Positions 7,439-15,776 of a stretch of DNA of 47,876 nt are shown here, one piece after another (position 1 is the first letter of the stretch; each line of letters opens with the position of its first letter). The stretch lies in NCBI GenBank assembly GCA_036306585.1, contig JAXJZF010000001.1:1-47876 (forward strand), written 5' to 3'. Below the pieces are notes generated by a model. It saw only the letters and a list, made by a program, of their open reading frames with translations. It was not told where the DNA came from and searched no databases. The position numbers were made by a program, and so were the translations under genes. Source of the DNA: Aphodovivens sp036306585 (GTDB lineage Bacteria > Actinomycetota > Coriobacteriia > Coriobacteriales > Eggerthellaceae).

Positions 7439-8527
7439 CTAGATGATGAGCATCGCGTCGCCGAACGAGAAGAAGCGGTAGCGCTCTTGGACGGCGTGCT
7501 GGTAGGCCGCCATGATGTTCTCGCGCGTGGAGAAGGCGCTGACCAGCATCATCAACGTGGAGCGGGGCACGTGGAAGTTGGTGATGAGGCCGTCGACCAC
7601 GTTGTATTGGTAGCCGGGCAGGATGTAGAGCGAAGTCGCCTCGCGGTTGCGCTCGGCGATAGCGCCAGCTTGAGGGTCCCACGCGCTCTCGAGACTTCGC
7701 ACGCTGGTGGTGCCCACAGCCACCACGCGGCCGCCGGCGGCTTTAGTGCGCGCGACGGCATCGACGGTACGCTGCGGGACGGTGTAGAACTCGGTGTGGA
7801 TCTTGTGCTTCTCTGGATCGTCCTCGTCCACCAGGCGGAACGTGTCCAGGCCCACTTCCAACTCGACGGTTTCCCAGCCGATGCCCTGGCGCTTCAGCTG
7901 CTCGATGAGCTCGGGCGTGAAGTGCAGGCCGGCAGTGGGGGCAGCGGCCGAGCGCTCGCGCGTGGAGTATACGGTTTGGTAGAGCTCCTCATCTCCGGCG
8001 TAGTTTTTTATATAGGGAGGCAACGGAGTGTGGCCCACAGCATGCAGCGCGTCATCCAGCGAGGGCAGCGTGGTGGACAGGCGCACCAGGCGCTCGCCCT
8101 TGCCGCCGTCTCCCCTCTCTTCCACCCAGTCGACGATCTCGGCGGACAGGATCACGGTTCCCGCTGCGTCGACGAAGTCGACGACGGCGCCCGGTTTCAG
8201 CCTACGGCCAGGGCGCACCAGCGCCTCCCATAGCGCCTGCTGATTGGTTTTCGGCTCGCGGCCGAACACTTCCCGCAGTAAGAACACTTCCGCGGAGCCG
8301 CCGGTTTCGCGCTTGGCGCCCAGCAGGCGGGCGGGCATCACGCGCGTCTCGTTGGCGACCAGCAGATCGCCCGGGCGCAAGTACTCCCCGATGTCGTGGA
8401 AGATGCGGTCCTCCCACGCACCGGTTTTACGGTCCATCACCAGTAGGCGGCACGCGTCGCGCACGGCAGCCGGTTCCTGGGCGATGAGTTCTTGGGGCAG
8501 TTCGTAGTCGAAATCGTCGGTTTTCAT
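7439..8527 (-). CDS. queA: S-adenosylmethionine:tRNA ribosyltransferase-isomerase
   Basis: Transfers and rearranges the ribosyl part of S-adenosylmethionine onto preQ1-tRNA to give epoxyqueuosine. The 362-residue protein shows the family's N-terminal FDYELPQELIAQEP, ANETRVMPARL, PTAGLHFTPEL and VGTTSVRSLE segments, and a typical C-terminus (RFFSFGDAMLI). The start is the ATG at 8527 with AAGGACG upstream; the open frame upstream of it is Arg-rich and not part of the family. It is first in the queA-queH-HAD-tgt run. Confidence 0.96.
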   Translation of the reverse strand: MKTDDFDYELPQELIAQEPAAVRDACRLLVMDRKTGAWEDRIFHDIGEYLRPGDLLVANETRVMPARLLGAKRETGGSAEVFLLREVFGREPKTNQQALWEALVRPGRRLKPGAVVDFVDAAGTVILSAEIVDWVEERGDGGKGERLVRLSTTLPSLDDALHAVGHTPLPPYIKNYAGDEELYQTVYSTRERSAAAPTAGLHFTPELIEQLKRQGIGWETVELEVGLDTFRLVDEDDPEKHKIHTEFYTVPQRTVDAVARTKAAGGRVVAVGTTSVRSLESAWDPQAGAIAERNREATSLYILPGYQYNVVDGLITNFHVPRSTLMMLVSAFSTRENIMAAYQHAVQERYRFFSFGDAMLII

Positions 8528-8705
8528 ATTCGTCCTTGCTAGCTTGATTCGTACTGGCGCATTATACCGCGCTCGCCATCCCCCGCGCACTCCGCCCCAC
8601 CGCCGCCGGCGCGCGGATCGGCGGGTTTTCGCGGCTACGGACGATTTCCTTGGACGGCGGACGGCACCTGCCGCGGCGAACGGGGGTCGCAGGCGGCGTC
8701 CGGGC

Positions 8706-8738
8706 ATAAAAAATGACCCCGCTGTTAGCGGGGTCATC
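8706..8738 (-). terminator. Intrinsic terminator of cspA
   Basis: On the minus strand the perfect stem ATGACCCCGCT/AGCGGGGTCAT (8713-8736) ends in a T run. It lies 26 bases after the cspA stop. Confidence 0.9.
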
Positions 8739-8763
8739 GGCATTCGTGATTATGCGCGACGCT

Positions 8764-8967
8764 TTACAGCCTCACCACGTTGCTCGCCTGGAGCTTGCCG
8801 TTCTGGCCGGTGGTCACGTCGAAGGACACGCGCTGGCCCTCGTCGAGGGTCTTGAAACCGTCCATCTTGATCTCGGAGAAGTGCACGAACAGGTCCTCAC
8901 CGTCGTTCTGGGAGATGAAGCCATAGCCCTTCTCGGGGTTAAACCACTTTACAACGCCTTCCGCCAT
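8764..8967 (-). CDS. cspA: Cold-shock domain RNA chaperone
   Basis: A 67-residue single OB-fold protein that binds single-stranded RNA and DNA. RNP1 (KGYGFI, about 13-18) and RNP2 (LFVHF, about 26-30) are intact, and the length matches CspA/CspB. A good ribosome binding site (GGAAAGAGGATTC) precedes the ATG. It is monocistronic, with its own terminator. A minus-strand TATAGT (9065-9070) and a 7-bp hairpin (9038-9056) upstream suggest an mRNA leader of about 90 bases, like other cold-shock genes. Confidence 0.95.
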   Translation of the reverse strand: MAEGVVKWFNPEKGYGFISQNDGEDLFVHFSEIKMDGFKTLDEGQRVSFDVTTGQNGKLQASNVVRL

Positions 8968-9037
8968 TTTGAATCCTCTTTCCTTCCCCAGGACCGTGTC
9001 CGGAGGATTAACGCTTCGTGCTGCATGGCGGCAACAC

Positions 9038-9070
9038 TGCCCTCACCTCGAGGGCACGAGGCATACTATA
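9038..9070 (-). promoter_or_regulatory. Candidate cspA -10 element and leader hairpin
   Basis: Minus-strand TATAGT (9065-9070) is followed by the hairpin TGCCCTC/GAGGGCA (9038-9056, five-base loop) in what would be the mRNA leader of cspA. The -35 is weak, so the promoter is tentative. Confidence 0.35.
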
Positions 9071-9221
9071 CGCTATTGGGCGCAATAATCAGCTGGGGTT
9101 TACTATTTCGTAGGAATTTAAGCCGCGCTTTGATCCAGGGTTGAGGAACTTCGATCCGGCGCCGGCGAAAATCGGCGCCTGACGCTTAGCCTCTGCTTGA
9201 AAACGAGCGTCCCCATTACGG

Positions 9222-9869
9222 CTAGCGGTCGTTTTCCTGCCAGCCGAACGAGCCGGATTCGTGAAGTTCCTGCTGTATGAGCGGAGCATCCGGGTCGAAG
9301 CGCGCAGAAGTGGCGTCCCGATTAAAAAACGCGGTGTCGCGAGCCTGCTTTGCCTGCTCGGCCAGATGGGCAACCGCCTTGCCGGAATCCGCTTCCCCAC
9401 CCTCTGCAGTGTTCGCACCGGCGTGCGCCGTACCGGCAGAGCGGCCTTCGCCTTCCTCATCGAGAATACCCTGCTCGGCGGCATCCAGCAGGATGGACTC
9501 CGCCTCGGCGGGATCGTCGGGAAGATCGACACCGTAAGCTTGCGCCAGGGCACGAGCCTGCTGCTCCCGCAGCTCGGCTCGCGCGAAATCGCAGGCGATC
9601 ATCAGGTAATGGGATTCCAGCAGCAAGCCGTGCGCCACATAGCCCACCACCTTCGGATCGGTGCCGGACACTTGCAGGATGCTGGCGATGGAGTCGGGCG
9701 ACAGCGACAGCAGGACGTCGCCGTCGATTTCGGTGGCCTCGCCGATGGCGCGCTCGAGCATCTCGGCCGCGCCCTCGGGGTCCTTTTCCTTGTCGGCGCG
9801 CTTGACCACCAGCACGATAGTCTTGAAATAGCCGAGGATGAGCCTCATGAGATAGTCGCGCTCGAACAT
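9222..9869 (-). CDS. Conserved hypothetical protein, DUF6483-like
   Basis: A 215-residue soluble protein of unknown function. The N-terminus (MFERDYLMRLILGYFKTI) resembles the DUF6483 family as I remember it. The first 135 residues look all-helical. The rest is acidic and low in complexity, ending in a Gln/Glu/Asp-rich stretch. The start is taken as ATG at 9869, six bases after AAGGGG; the GTG two codons upstream overlaps that site. It lies 117 bases downstream of ruvB on the same strand, so it may be read through from the ruv genes. No catalytic motif is seen. Confidence 0.75.
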   Translation of the reverse strand: MFERDYLMRLILGYFKTIVLVVKRADKEKDPEGAAEMLERAIGEATEIDGDVLLSLSPDSIASILQVSGTDPKVVGYVAHGLLLESHYLMIACDFARAELREQQARALAQAYGVDLPDDPAEAESILLDAAEQGILDEEGEGRSAGTAHAGANTAEGGEADSGKAVAHLAEQAKQARDTAFFNRDATSARFDPDAPLIQQELHESGSFGWQENDR

Positions 9870-9986
9870 CGTCACCCCTTCTCTTTCCCGCTACCCGCCC
9901 TTCGCAAGGCGGATTGGATCGATCTTGCCCTAGTTGCCGCGCAGCACAAGGTGCCCGGCTTCCCAGCAGCCTTTCATCGACGCAGG

Positions 9987-11093
9987 TTATGCGCCGACCC
10001 CTTCGGGCGGCTGCAGCCCCAGATGCTCGTAGGTGCGCGCGGTCGCCTGGCGCCCCTTCGGCGTGCGGACCATCAGACCTTGCTGCATCAGGAAGGGCTC
10101 GTAGACATCCTCCACCGTGTCGGGGTCTTCGGAGAGCGCCGACGCAAGCGTGGTGAGGCCCACCGGACGACCGGAGAATTGCACGGCGAGCAGCTCCAGC
10201 AGCCGGTTGTCCACCGCGTCGAGACCCAGCGAGTCCACTTCGAAGAAGCTGAGCGCCTGCGCCGCCACGTCTTCGTCGATGACGCCGTCCCCGCGCACCT
10301 GCGCCCAGTCGCGCACGCGCTTAAGCAGGCGGTTTGCCAATCGAGGGGTGCCACGGCTGCGACGCGCGATCTCCAAGGCACCATCCTGCTCGATCTCCAC
10401 CCCCAGGATGGAAGCCGATCGGCACACAATGGCCGCCAGCTCGTCGGGCGTGTAGTACTGCAGGCGGAACGCGATGCCGAAGCGGTCACGCAAAGGCCCG
10501 GTGAGCAGACCCGTGCGCGTTGTGGCGCCGATAAGCGTGAAGTGCGGCAAATCCAGCCTGATGGAACGTGCGGCAGGGCCCTTCCCCACCACGATATCCA
10601 GCGCGAAGTCCTCCAACGCGGGATAGAGCACCTCCTCCACCATACGGTTGAGGCGGTGGATCTCGTCGATGAACAGCACATCGCCTTCCTCGAGATTGGT
10701 GAGGATGGCGGCGAGGTCGCCCGTGCGCTCGATGGCCGGGCCGCTGGTGGTGCGGATATTGGCGCCCAGCTCGTTGGCCACCACTTGCGCAAGCGTGGTC
10801 TTGCCCAAACCCGGAGGACCCGAGAACAGGATGTGATCCACCACATCGCCGCGCGCCTGGGCGGCCTCGATGAGAATGGCAAGCGATTCCTTGATCTTGG
10901 TTTGGCCCAGATAATCGCCCAAACGCTTGGGTCGCAGGCTGCGATCGAAGGAGAGGTCGTCTTCCTGCAGCTCGGCGGATACCGTGCGCTGCCGCGGATC
11001 GCCGCCCGATACGCCCGGACCCGGATGTTGGCCAAGCGATGCACCGCCCGCCTCGAACACGACCCCTTCCAATTTCACGCCGTTTTCAGCCAT
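9987..11093 (-). CDS. ruvB: Holliday junction branch migration helicase RuvB
   Basis: Hexameric AAA+ motor that drives Holliday-junction branch migration with RuvA. In the 368-residue protein Walker A is GPPGLGKTT (about 92-100), Walker B is FIDEIHRL (about 141-148), and the sensor and arginine-finger segments (GATTRTG, LRDRFG) are present. The C-terminal winged helix ends in the usual GRQATARTYEHLG. About 45 residues precede the conserved core. The start has AAGGAGATC directly upstream. It follows ruvA by 24 bases, in the order ruvC-ruvA-ruvB. Confidence 0.97.
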   Translation of the reverse strand: MAENGVKLEGVVFEAGGASLGQHPGPGVSGGDPRQRTVSAELQEDDLSFDRSLRPKRLGDYLGQTKIKESLAILIEAAQARGDVVDHILFSGPPGLGKTTLAQVVANELGANIRTTSGPAIERTGDLAAILTNLEEGDVLFIDEIHRLNRMVEEVLYPALEDFALDIVVGKGPAARSIRLDLPHFTLIGATTRTGLLTGPLRDRFGIAFRLQYYTPDELAAIVCRSASILGVEIEQDGALEIARRSRGTPRLANRLLKRVRDWAQVRGDGVIDEDVAAQALSFFEVDSLGLDAVDNRLLELLAVQFSGRPVGLTTLASALSEDPDTVEDVYEPFLMQQGLMVRTPKGRQATARTYEHLGLQPPEGVGA

Positions 11094-11117
11094 GATCTCC
11101 TTGCGACCTTCCGTCCG

Positions 11118-11729
11118 CTACGATGCGGAACCCAACCTTTTCAGGGCATATTTTAGCAGCGCCTCGTCAGAGGCGCCTTCGGGGGCGCCCTTCAGGGAAA
11201 GATCCACCTCAGCCGACGTGAAGCCCATGGACAGCAGCGCCTCCCGAGCCTCCTGCTGCGCCGACCCAGCCGCCGGCGATGCGGCAGCAGGCTGGCCGTC
11301 AGCGCCGAACAGCTGGTCGAGCCCGTGGTCGAGCGAACCCTTCAATTCCAGGATGATGCGCGACGCCGTCTTCTTCCCCACGCCGGGGATGCGCTGCACG
11401 GCGGCAACGTCCTGCGCGGAGATGGCCGACGCCAGCGCCTGCGGCGACGAGAACGACGACAACGCCGCGAGCGCCACCTTGGGCCCGACGCCGCTCACGC
11501 CTATGAGCTGCTCGAACAGCGCCTGCTCCTCGAGCGACAGGAAACCGTACAGCGATGCACCGTCCTCGCGCATCTGCAAATGCGTGTGCACCTGGACGGG
11601 CTGGCCCGCTTCGGGCAGCTTCGCCAAGCTCGCCTGCGACATGCCAACCGCGAACCCGACGCCGTTCACCTCGATGAACGCGGTGTCGGGCGACTTGCCC
11701 GCCAATATGCCTTTCAGAAACGCGATCAT
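11118..11729 (-). CDS. ruvA: Holliday junction branch migration protein RuvA
   Basis: Binds the four-way junction as a tetramer and loads RuvB. The 203-residue protein has an N-terminal OB fold (MIAFLKGIL...), tandem helix-hairpin-helix motifs (LIGVSGVGPKVALA and IPGVGKKTASRII) and a C-terminal RuvB-binding domain (ALLSMGFTSAEVD). The start codon overlaps the ruvC stop by four bases (ATGA), so the two are translationally coupled. Confidence 0.97.
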   Translation of the reverse strand: MIAFLKGILAGKSPDTAFIEVNGVGFAVGMSQASLAKLPEAGQPVQVHTHLQMREDGASLYGFLSLEEQALFEQLIGVSGVGPKVALAALSSFSSPQALASAISAQDVAAVQRIPGVGKKTASRIILELKGSLDHGLDQLFGADGQPAAASPAAGSAQQEAREALLSMGFTSAEVDLSLKGAPEGASDEALLKYALKRLGSAS

Positions 11730-12493
11730 CGTCGGTTTCCCCTCACTTTCGCCAATAACTCCCGCCGCGCTGCAGAAGCGGATCTACCAGCACCCGCGAC
11801 CTGTTCACCCGCGGAAGCGCCCATGTTCAAGATGCGGCCTCCTTCCGAGGACGCCGCCAGTCCCCGAGCCGCGCCATCGTTTGCGGCGCGCTCGGCCCGC
11901 GCTGCCGCCTTGGCCTGGTCGCGCTGCAAAGCAGCCTCCACCAAAGCGTCGAACCCGGTTGCCGCGCGCGCCCCTCCCGCAGCGGACGCCGCCGACTCCG
12001 AGCCTCCCACGCCATCGTGCGTGGTGTAGCAGATCGCCGCCGCCAGCGCGTCGGACGCGTGGTCGGGCCGAGGATCGTGATCGAGCGCCAACAGCTTCCG
12101 CACCATGTACTGCACCTGGTCCTTCTCGGCCGATCCGGTGCCCACCACCGCGAGCTTTATCTGGCGCGGGGTGAACTCCCCCACGTCCAGGTTGCCCTCC
12201 GCGCACGCCACCAGCGCCGCGCCGCGCGCCTGACCGGTTGCGAACGCCGCCGTGATGTTCTGACCGAACCACACGGTTTCGATGCCGACGCACGAGGGGC
12301 GGTAGCGCTCGATGACCGCGCCGATCTGCTCGTGGATGATGCGCAAGCGCTGCGCCAACGGGATGGAGGCGTCGGTGGACACGCACCCGTACGCCAGGCA
12401 CGCCAAGCGCGACCCTCGCTGGGACACGATGCCCCAGCCGGTGTTCGCCAAGCCAGGGTCGATCCCCAACACGATGCGCTCGGTTCGCGGCAC
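11726..12493 (-). CDS. ruvC: Holliday junction resolvase RuvC with long C-terminal extension
   Basis: Endonuclease that resolves Holliday junctions. Catalytic acids are visible in GIDPG (D12), GIETVWFGQN (E72) and DHASDALAAA (acidic pair near 144-148). The start is GTG at 12493 with AAGGGG upstream; the frame is open further upstream but crosses the promoter and SOS box. At 255 residues it exceeds the usual 160-190. The extra 90 C-terminal residues are Ala/Arg/Gly-rich and probably disordered. It is first gene of the ruvCAB unit. Confidence 0.95.
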   Translation of the reverse strand: MPRTERIVLGIDPGLANTGWGIVSQRGSRLACLAYGCVSTDASIPLAQRLRIIHEQIGAVIERYRPSCVGIETVWFGQNITAAFATGQARGAALVACAEGNLDVGEFTPRQIKLAVVGTGSAEKDQVQYMVRKLLALDHDPRPDHASDALAAAICYTTHDGVGGSESAASAAGGARAATGFDALVEAALQRDQAKAAARAERAANDGAARGLAASSEGGRILNMGASAGEQVAGAGRSASAARRELLAKVRGNRR

Positions 12494-12515
12494 GTCGCAC
12501 CCCTTCCCTACTTTA

Positions 12516-12537
12516 TATATCAAACGTATGTTCGCAA
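12516..12537 (-). promoter_or_regulatory. SOS (LexA) box in the ruvCAB promoter
   Basis: Minus-strand CGAACATACGTTTG (12521-12534) matches the Gram-positive LexA consensus CGAACRNRYGTTYG at every position. It overlaps a likely -35 TTGCGA (12532-12537); TAAAGT at 12510-12515, 16 bases on, is the -10 candidate. The ruvC start follows at 12493. LexA repression of ruvCAB is strongly suggested. Confidence 0.8.
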
Positions 12538-12587
12538 TCCTACCACATGCGGACGGGGATGGGGCCAAAGGGAGCCGTCCCATAATG

Positions 12588-12620
12588 AAAAAACCGGGAC
12601 GGCGACGCCGTCCCGGTTTC
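12588..12620 (-). terminator. Intrinsic terminator of yebC
   Basis: A perfect inverted repeat AACCGGGACGGCG/CGCCGTCCCGGTT is followed on the minus strand by TTTTTTC. It lies 36 bases past the yebC stop and separates it from ruvCAB. Confidence 0.88.
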
Positions 12621-12655
12621 TCTGCTGCTGTCTTTCGTCGTAGGAGGCGCCGAAG

Positions 12656-13459
12656 CTAGTCCTCGTCGAGCGCTGCGGCGATTTCGTCGGTGATCTCCAT
12701 GGTGTGGTACACGCTCTGGAGGTCTTCGAGCTCTTCCAGCTTGTCGATGAGGCGCATGACCTTCTTCGCGTCGGCGACGCTGACGGAGGTGGGGGTGGTG
12801 GGGACCATGATCATCTCGGCGCCCTTCACTGCAACGCCCTGGTCTTCCAGGCCCTTTTTCACGGCCATAAGATCAGTGGGGCTGGTGTAGACGATCCACT
12901 CCTCGTCGGCGTCCTCGTAGTCATCGCCGCCGGCCTCTGCCACGGCCATCATGAACTCTTCCTCGTCGGCTGCGGCGCCGTTGGGGACCATGCCCGCTTT
13001 CTTGCCCTCTCCTTCGATTTCCTTGGAGACCATGACCTGGCCCTTGCGCTCAAACTGGAACGCGACGGAGCCGGAGGTGCCCAGGTTGCCACCCGCGTGG
13101 GTGAACGCACTGCGCACGTCGGCCGCGGTGCGGTTACGGTTGTCGGTCAGCGCCTCGCAGTACACGGCGATGCCAGCAGGGCCGTAGCCTTCGTACACGA
13201 CCGTCTCGTAGTTAGCGGAATCCTTGCCGCTGCCGAACGCCTTGTCGATAGCGGTCTTGATCTTATCCTTCGGCAGGGAGTAGCCCTTCGCCTTTTCGAT
13301 AGCGGCTGCCAGGGAGGCGTTGTTGTCGGGGTTGGGGTCGCCACCCTCTTTCGCGGCCACCGTGATGTTGCGCGACAGCTTGGAGAACAGCGCGGAGCGC
13401 TTGGCGTCCTGCGCGGCTTTACGATGTTTAGTGGTTGCCCATTTTGAATGCCCTGACAT
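12656..13459 (-). CDS. yebC: YebC/TACO1-family translation or transcription factor
   Basis: A 267-residue member of the YebC/PmpR family. Members are described as DNA-binding regulators and, more recently, as translation factors for difficult sequences. The signature N-terminus MSGHSKWATTKHRKAAQDAKR and NVTV-like LSRNITVAAKEGG segment are present, as is GYGPAGIAVYCEALTDNRNRT. The start is ATG at 13459 with AAAGGTACGG upstream; the longer open frame is not conserved. A minus-strand TAAAAT (13497-13502) may be its -10. It is often next to ruvC, as here, though a terminator separates them. Confidence 0.95.
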   Translation of the reverse strand: MSGHSKWATTKHRKAAQDAKRSALFSKLSRNITVAAKEGGDPNPDNNASLAAAIEKAKGYSLPKDKIKTAIDKAFGSGKDSANYETVVYEGYGPAGIAVYCEALTDNRNRTAADVRSAFTHAGGNLGTSGSVAFQFERKGQVMVSKEIEGEGKKAGMVPNGAAADEEEFMMAVAEAGGDDYEDADEEWIVYTSPTDLMAVKKGLEDQGVAVKGAEMIMVPTTPTSVSVADAKKVMRLIDKLEELEDLQSVYHTMEITDEIAAALDED

Positions 13460-13650
13460 AACCGTACCTTTCGATAGCACACAATTCCGACCGGAGATTT
13501 TAACACATGACCGGCTCATCGCATAACCGGGGCAGCTCGCTTCTCAGGAATTGCAGACGGAGGGCATGCCGCCGAGGCGAAACGAGCGACTGGTTGCCGC
13601 ATGAGCGCAAGCGACGCAAACAACCGCGGCGGAGCATACAAGCCTGGCGG

Positions 13651-15105
13651 CTAGCGCACTTGAACCACTTGCATCACGCTGGTGGGGGCGATGCCGGTTA
13701 CACCGGGGCGAATGTCCTCGTCAGGTGCGGTGTCGACGTCGCCGGTGGTGATGACGGCAAGGTCGCCCGGCTTCGCAAAACCCGCCAAACGCACTTTGCG
13801 GATGGCGGCGCCCATCACATGGCGACGATCGCCCTGCATGTCGTCGAGCAGCGGCGTAACGCCCCAGCTGAGCAGCATCTGGCGCATAACGCGCGGATCG
13901 GGCGTGACGGCATAGATGGGCGTGCGCGGGCGCAGCTTCGAGATGAGGCGCGCGGTACGCCCCGATACCGTGGGCGCGATGATGCAAGAGGCGTTGAGCG
14001 TTTCGGCAGTTTGGACCGCGGCGATGCCCACGGCGAGCGATGCGCGGGCATGCGTGCGGCACCGGTCGGGCAGCTGCCCCTCATACAGGTGAGGCTCGGT
14101 TTCCGCGGCAATGCAAGCCATGGCGCGCACGGCGTCCACCGGATGCTTGCCCGAAGCCGTTTCTCCCGACAGCATGACGCAATCGGTGCCGTCATAGATG
14201 GCATTGGCGACGTCGGCGACCTCTGCACGGGTGGGACGCGGGTTGCGGATCATGGAATCGAGCATCTGGGTGGCGATGATGACTGGCTTCGATTCGCGGT
14301 TGCACAGCCGGATGATCTCTTTCTGCAGATAGGGCACGCGATAGGCGGGTACTTCCACACCCAGGTCGCCACGCGCCACCATGATGCCGTCGGCCTCGGC
14401 GACGATACCGTGGATGTTGTCAAGGGCGCCCGCCGCCTCGACCTTGGCGATGACGCCGATGCCCTCGCCGCCGTTGTCCGCCAAGAAGCGCTTTATCTCG
14501 CGCACGCCCGCGTCGTCGCGGACGAACGAAGCCGCCACAATGTCGACACCCTGCTGGATGCCGAATAGCAGGTCGGCGCGATCCTGCTCGGTAACCGCCG
14601 GCAATGGCAGCTGAACGCCGGGCGCGTTGATGGATTTGCGCTGGCCCAAAGTGCCGTCGTTCGTCACCACGCACTCGATGTCGGCGCCCTCCAGGCGCGT
14701 GACGGCGAGTCCGATCAGCCCGTCGTCCACCAGCAGGCGAGCGCCCAGCGCGAGGCTTCCCGCCAAGTCGGGGCAGGTTTGGAAGATTCGTCCGTCGGAG
14801 CCGTCGGCGTTCTCGTCGGGGGTGAGGACAACGGTATCGCCTTCGGAAAGATCGATGGGCCTGCCGCCCGCCAGCAGACCGGTGCGGATTTCCGGGCCCT
14901 TGGTGTCCAGCATGATGGCGCACGGAATGCCCGTCTCCTCGCTGGCGCGCCGTACCGCCCGAATGCGTTCGGCGTGCTCGGCATGCGAGCCATGGCTGAA
15001 ATTCAGGCGCGCGACGTTCATTCCGGCGTGCAGCAGATCGCGCAGCGTTGCGTCGCCGTCAACCGCCGGACCCAACGTGCATATGATTTTGGTCTTGCGA
15101 GCCAC
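13651..15105 (-). CDS. pyk: Pyruvate kinase
   Basis: Last step of glycolysis: phosphoenolpyruvate plus ADP gives pyruvate and ATP. The 484-residue protein starts MARKTKIICTLGPA and shows ARLNFSHG, MLDTKGPEIRTG, the catalytic-lysine region VIAKVEAAGALDNI, MVARGDLGVE and MLSGETASGKHP, then a complete C-terminal allosteric domain. The start codon is GTG at 15105; no other start fits the family N-terminus. Immediately upstream is AGGA and then ten G in a row, so the ribosome binding site is part of a homopolymer. Monocistronic, with a TATAAT at 15165-15170. Confidence 0.96.
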   Translation of the reverse strand: MARKTKIICTLGPAVDGDATLRDLLHAGMNVARLNFSHGSHAEHAERIRAVRRASEETGIPCAIMLDTKGPEIRTGLLAGGRPIDLSEGDTVVLTPDENADGSDGRIFQTCPDLAGSLALGARLLVDDGLIGLAVTRLEGADIECVVTNDGTLGQRKSINAPGVQLPLPAVTEQDRADLLFGIQQGVDIVAASFVRDDAGVREIKRFLADNGGEGIGVIAKVEAAGALDNIHGIVAEADGIMVARGDLGVEVPAYRVPYLQKEIIRLCNRESKPVIIATQMLDSMIRNPRPTRAEVADVANAIYDGTDCVMLSGETASGKHPVDAVRAMACIAAETEPHLYEGQLPDRCRTHARASLAVGIAAVQTAETLNASCIIAPTVSGRTARLISKLRPRTPIYAVTPDPRVMRQMLLSWGVTPLLDDMQGDRRHVMGAAIRKVRLAGFAKPGDLAVITTGDVDTAPDEDIRPGVTGIAPTSVMQVVQVR

Positions 15106-15120
15106 TCCTCCCCCCCCCCT
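15106..15120 (-). repeat. G10 homopolymer in the pyk ribosome binding site
   Basis: On the minus strand the sequence reads A, then ten G (15110-15119), then AGGA, then the GTG start. It is the longest mononucleotide run I saw in the window and it lies exactly in the translation-initiation region. Confidence 0.85.
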
Positions 15121-15164
15121 TCGCGCAATATGGCAGCCCCTTCGCCAGACGGGGCAACCGCTCC

Positions 15165-15170
15165 ATTATA
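15165..15170 (-). promoter_or_regulatory. Candidate -10 of pyk
   Basis: Perfect TATAAT on the minus strand, 60 bases before the start. The -35 is weak, so confidence is moderate. Confidence 0.45.
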
Positions 15171-15273
15171 GGGTGAAAGGCGAAAGCCCGACGCGCAGCG
15201 GGCAAAAGAATGCAGGGCGCCTTCCATGGCACGCCCCTGCTTCACGTTCGAGCCGGTTCGGAGTCGACGGGAA

Positions 15274-15774
15274 TTACTGGCGCTGCCAAAGACCGGTCTT
15301 GCCGCCGTCCTTCTTCAGAAGGCGCACGTCGACGATCTCCATGCCGCGATCCACCGCCTTGCACATGTCGTAGACGGTGAGGCAGGCCACGGCGGCGGCG
15401 GTGAGGGCTTCCATCTCGATGCCGGTCTTACCGGTGACGCCGCAGGTGGTGGTGATATGGATGCCCACGCGGCCGTCTTCGCGATCGCCCTCGGCGATAG
15501 GCTCGCAGTCCACCTTCGCTTTCGTGATGTTCAGCGGGTGGCACATGGGAATGAGGCTGGACGTCTGCTTGGCGGCCATGACGCCCGCCACGCGCGCGCA
15601 TGCCAGCACGTCGCCCTTCGCCGCCTTGCCCTCGACGATGAGCGCCAGCGTCTCGGGATGCATGAGGATGCTGCCCTCTGCCACCGCGATGCGCTCGGTG
15701 TCGGGCTTGGCGGACACGTCCACCATGCGAACGTCGCCTTTCTCGTCGATATGGGTGAGTTTCAGATCAGTCAT
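15274..15774 (-). CDS. moaC: Cyclic pyranopterin monophosphate synthase MoaC
   Basis: With MoaA makes cyclic pyranopterin monophosphate, the first stable precursor of molybdenum cofactor. The 166-residue protein has the conserved LIPMCHPLNITK and KTGIEMEALTAAAVACLTVYDMCKA blocks (split here for length: TGIEMEALTAA, TVYDMCK). The ribosome binding site TAGGAGG contains the moaA stop codon, two bases before the gene, so it is coupled to moaA. Confidence 0.97.
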   Translation of the reverse strand: MTDLKLTHIDEKGDVRMVDVSAKPDTERIAVAEGSILMHPETLALIVEGKAAKGDVLACARVAGVMAAKQTSSLIPMCHPLNITKAKVDCEPIAEGDREDGRVGIHITTTCGVTGKTGIEMEALTAAAVACLTVYDMCKAVDRGMEIVDVRLLKKDGGKTGLWQRQ

Positions 15775-15776
15775 CT

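Noticed and set aside
9261..11156. Plus-strand open frame (631 codons) opposite ruvB and the DUF6483-like gene
   Set aside because: Composition of a mirror frame, no ribosome binding site, and well-conserved proteins on the other strand.
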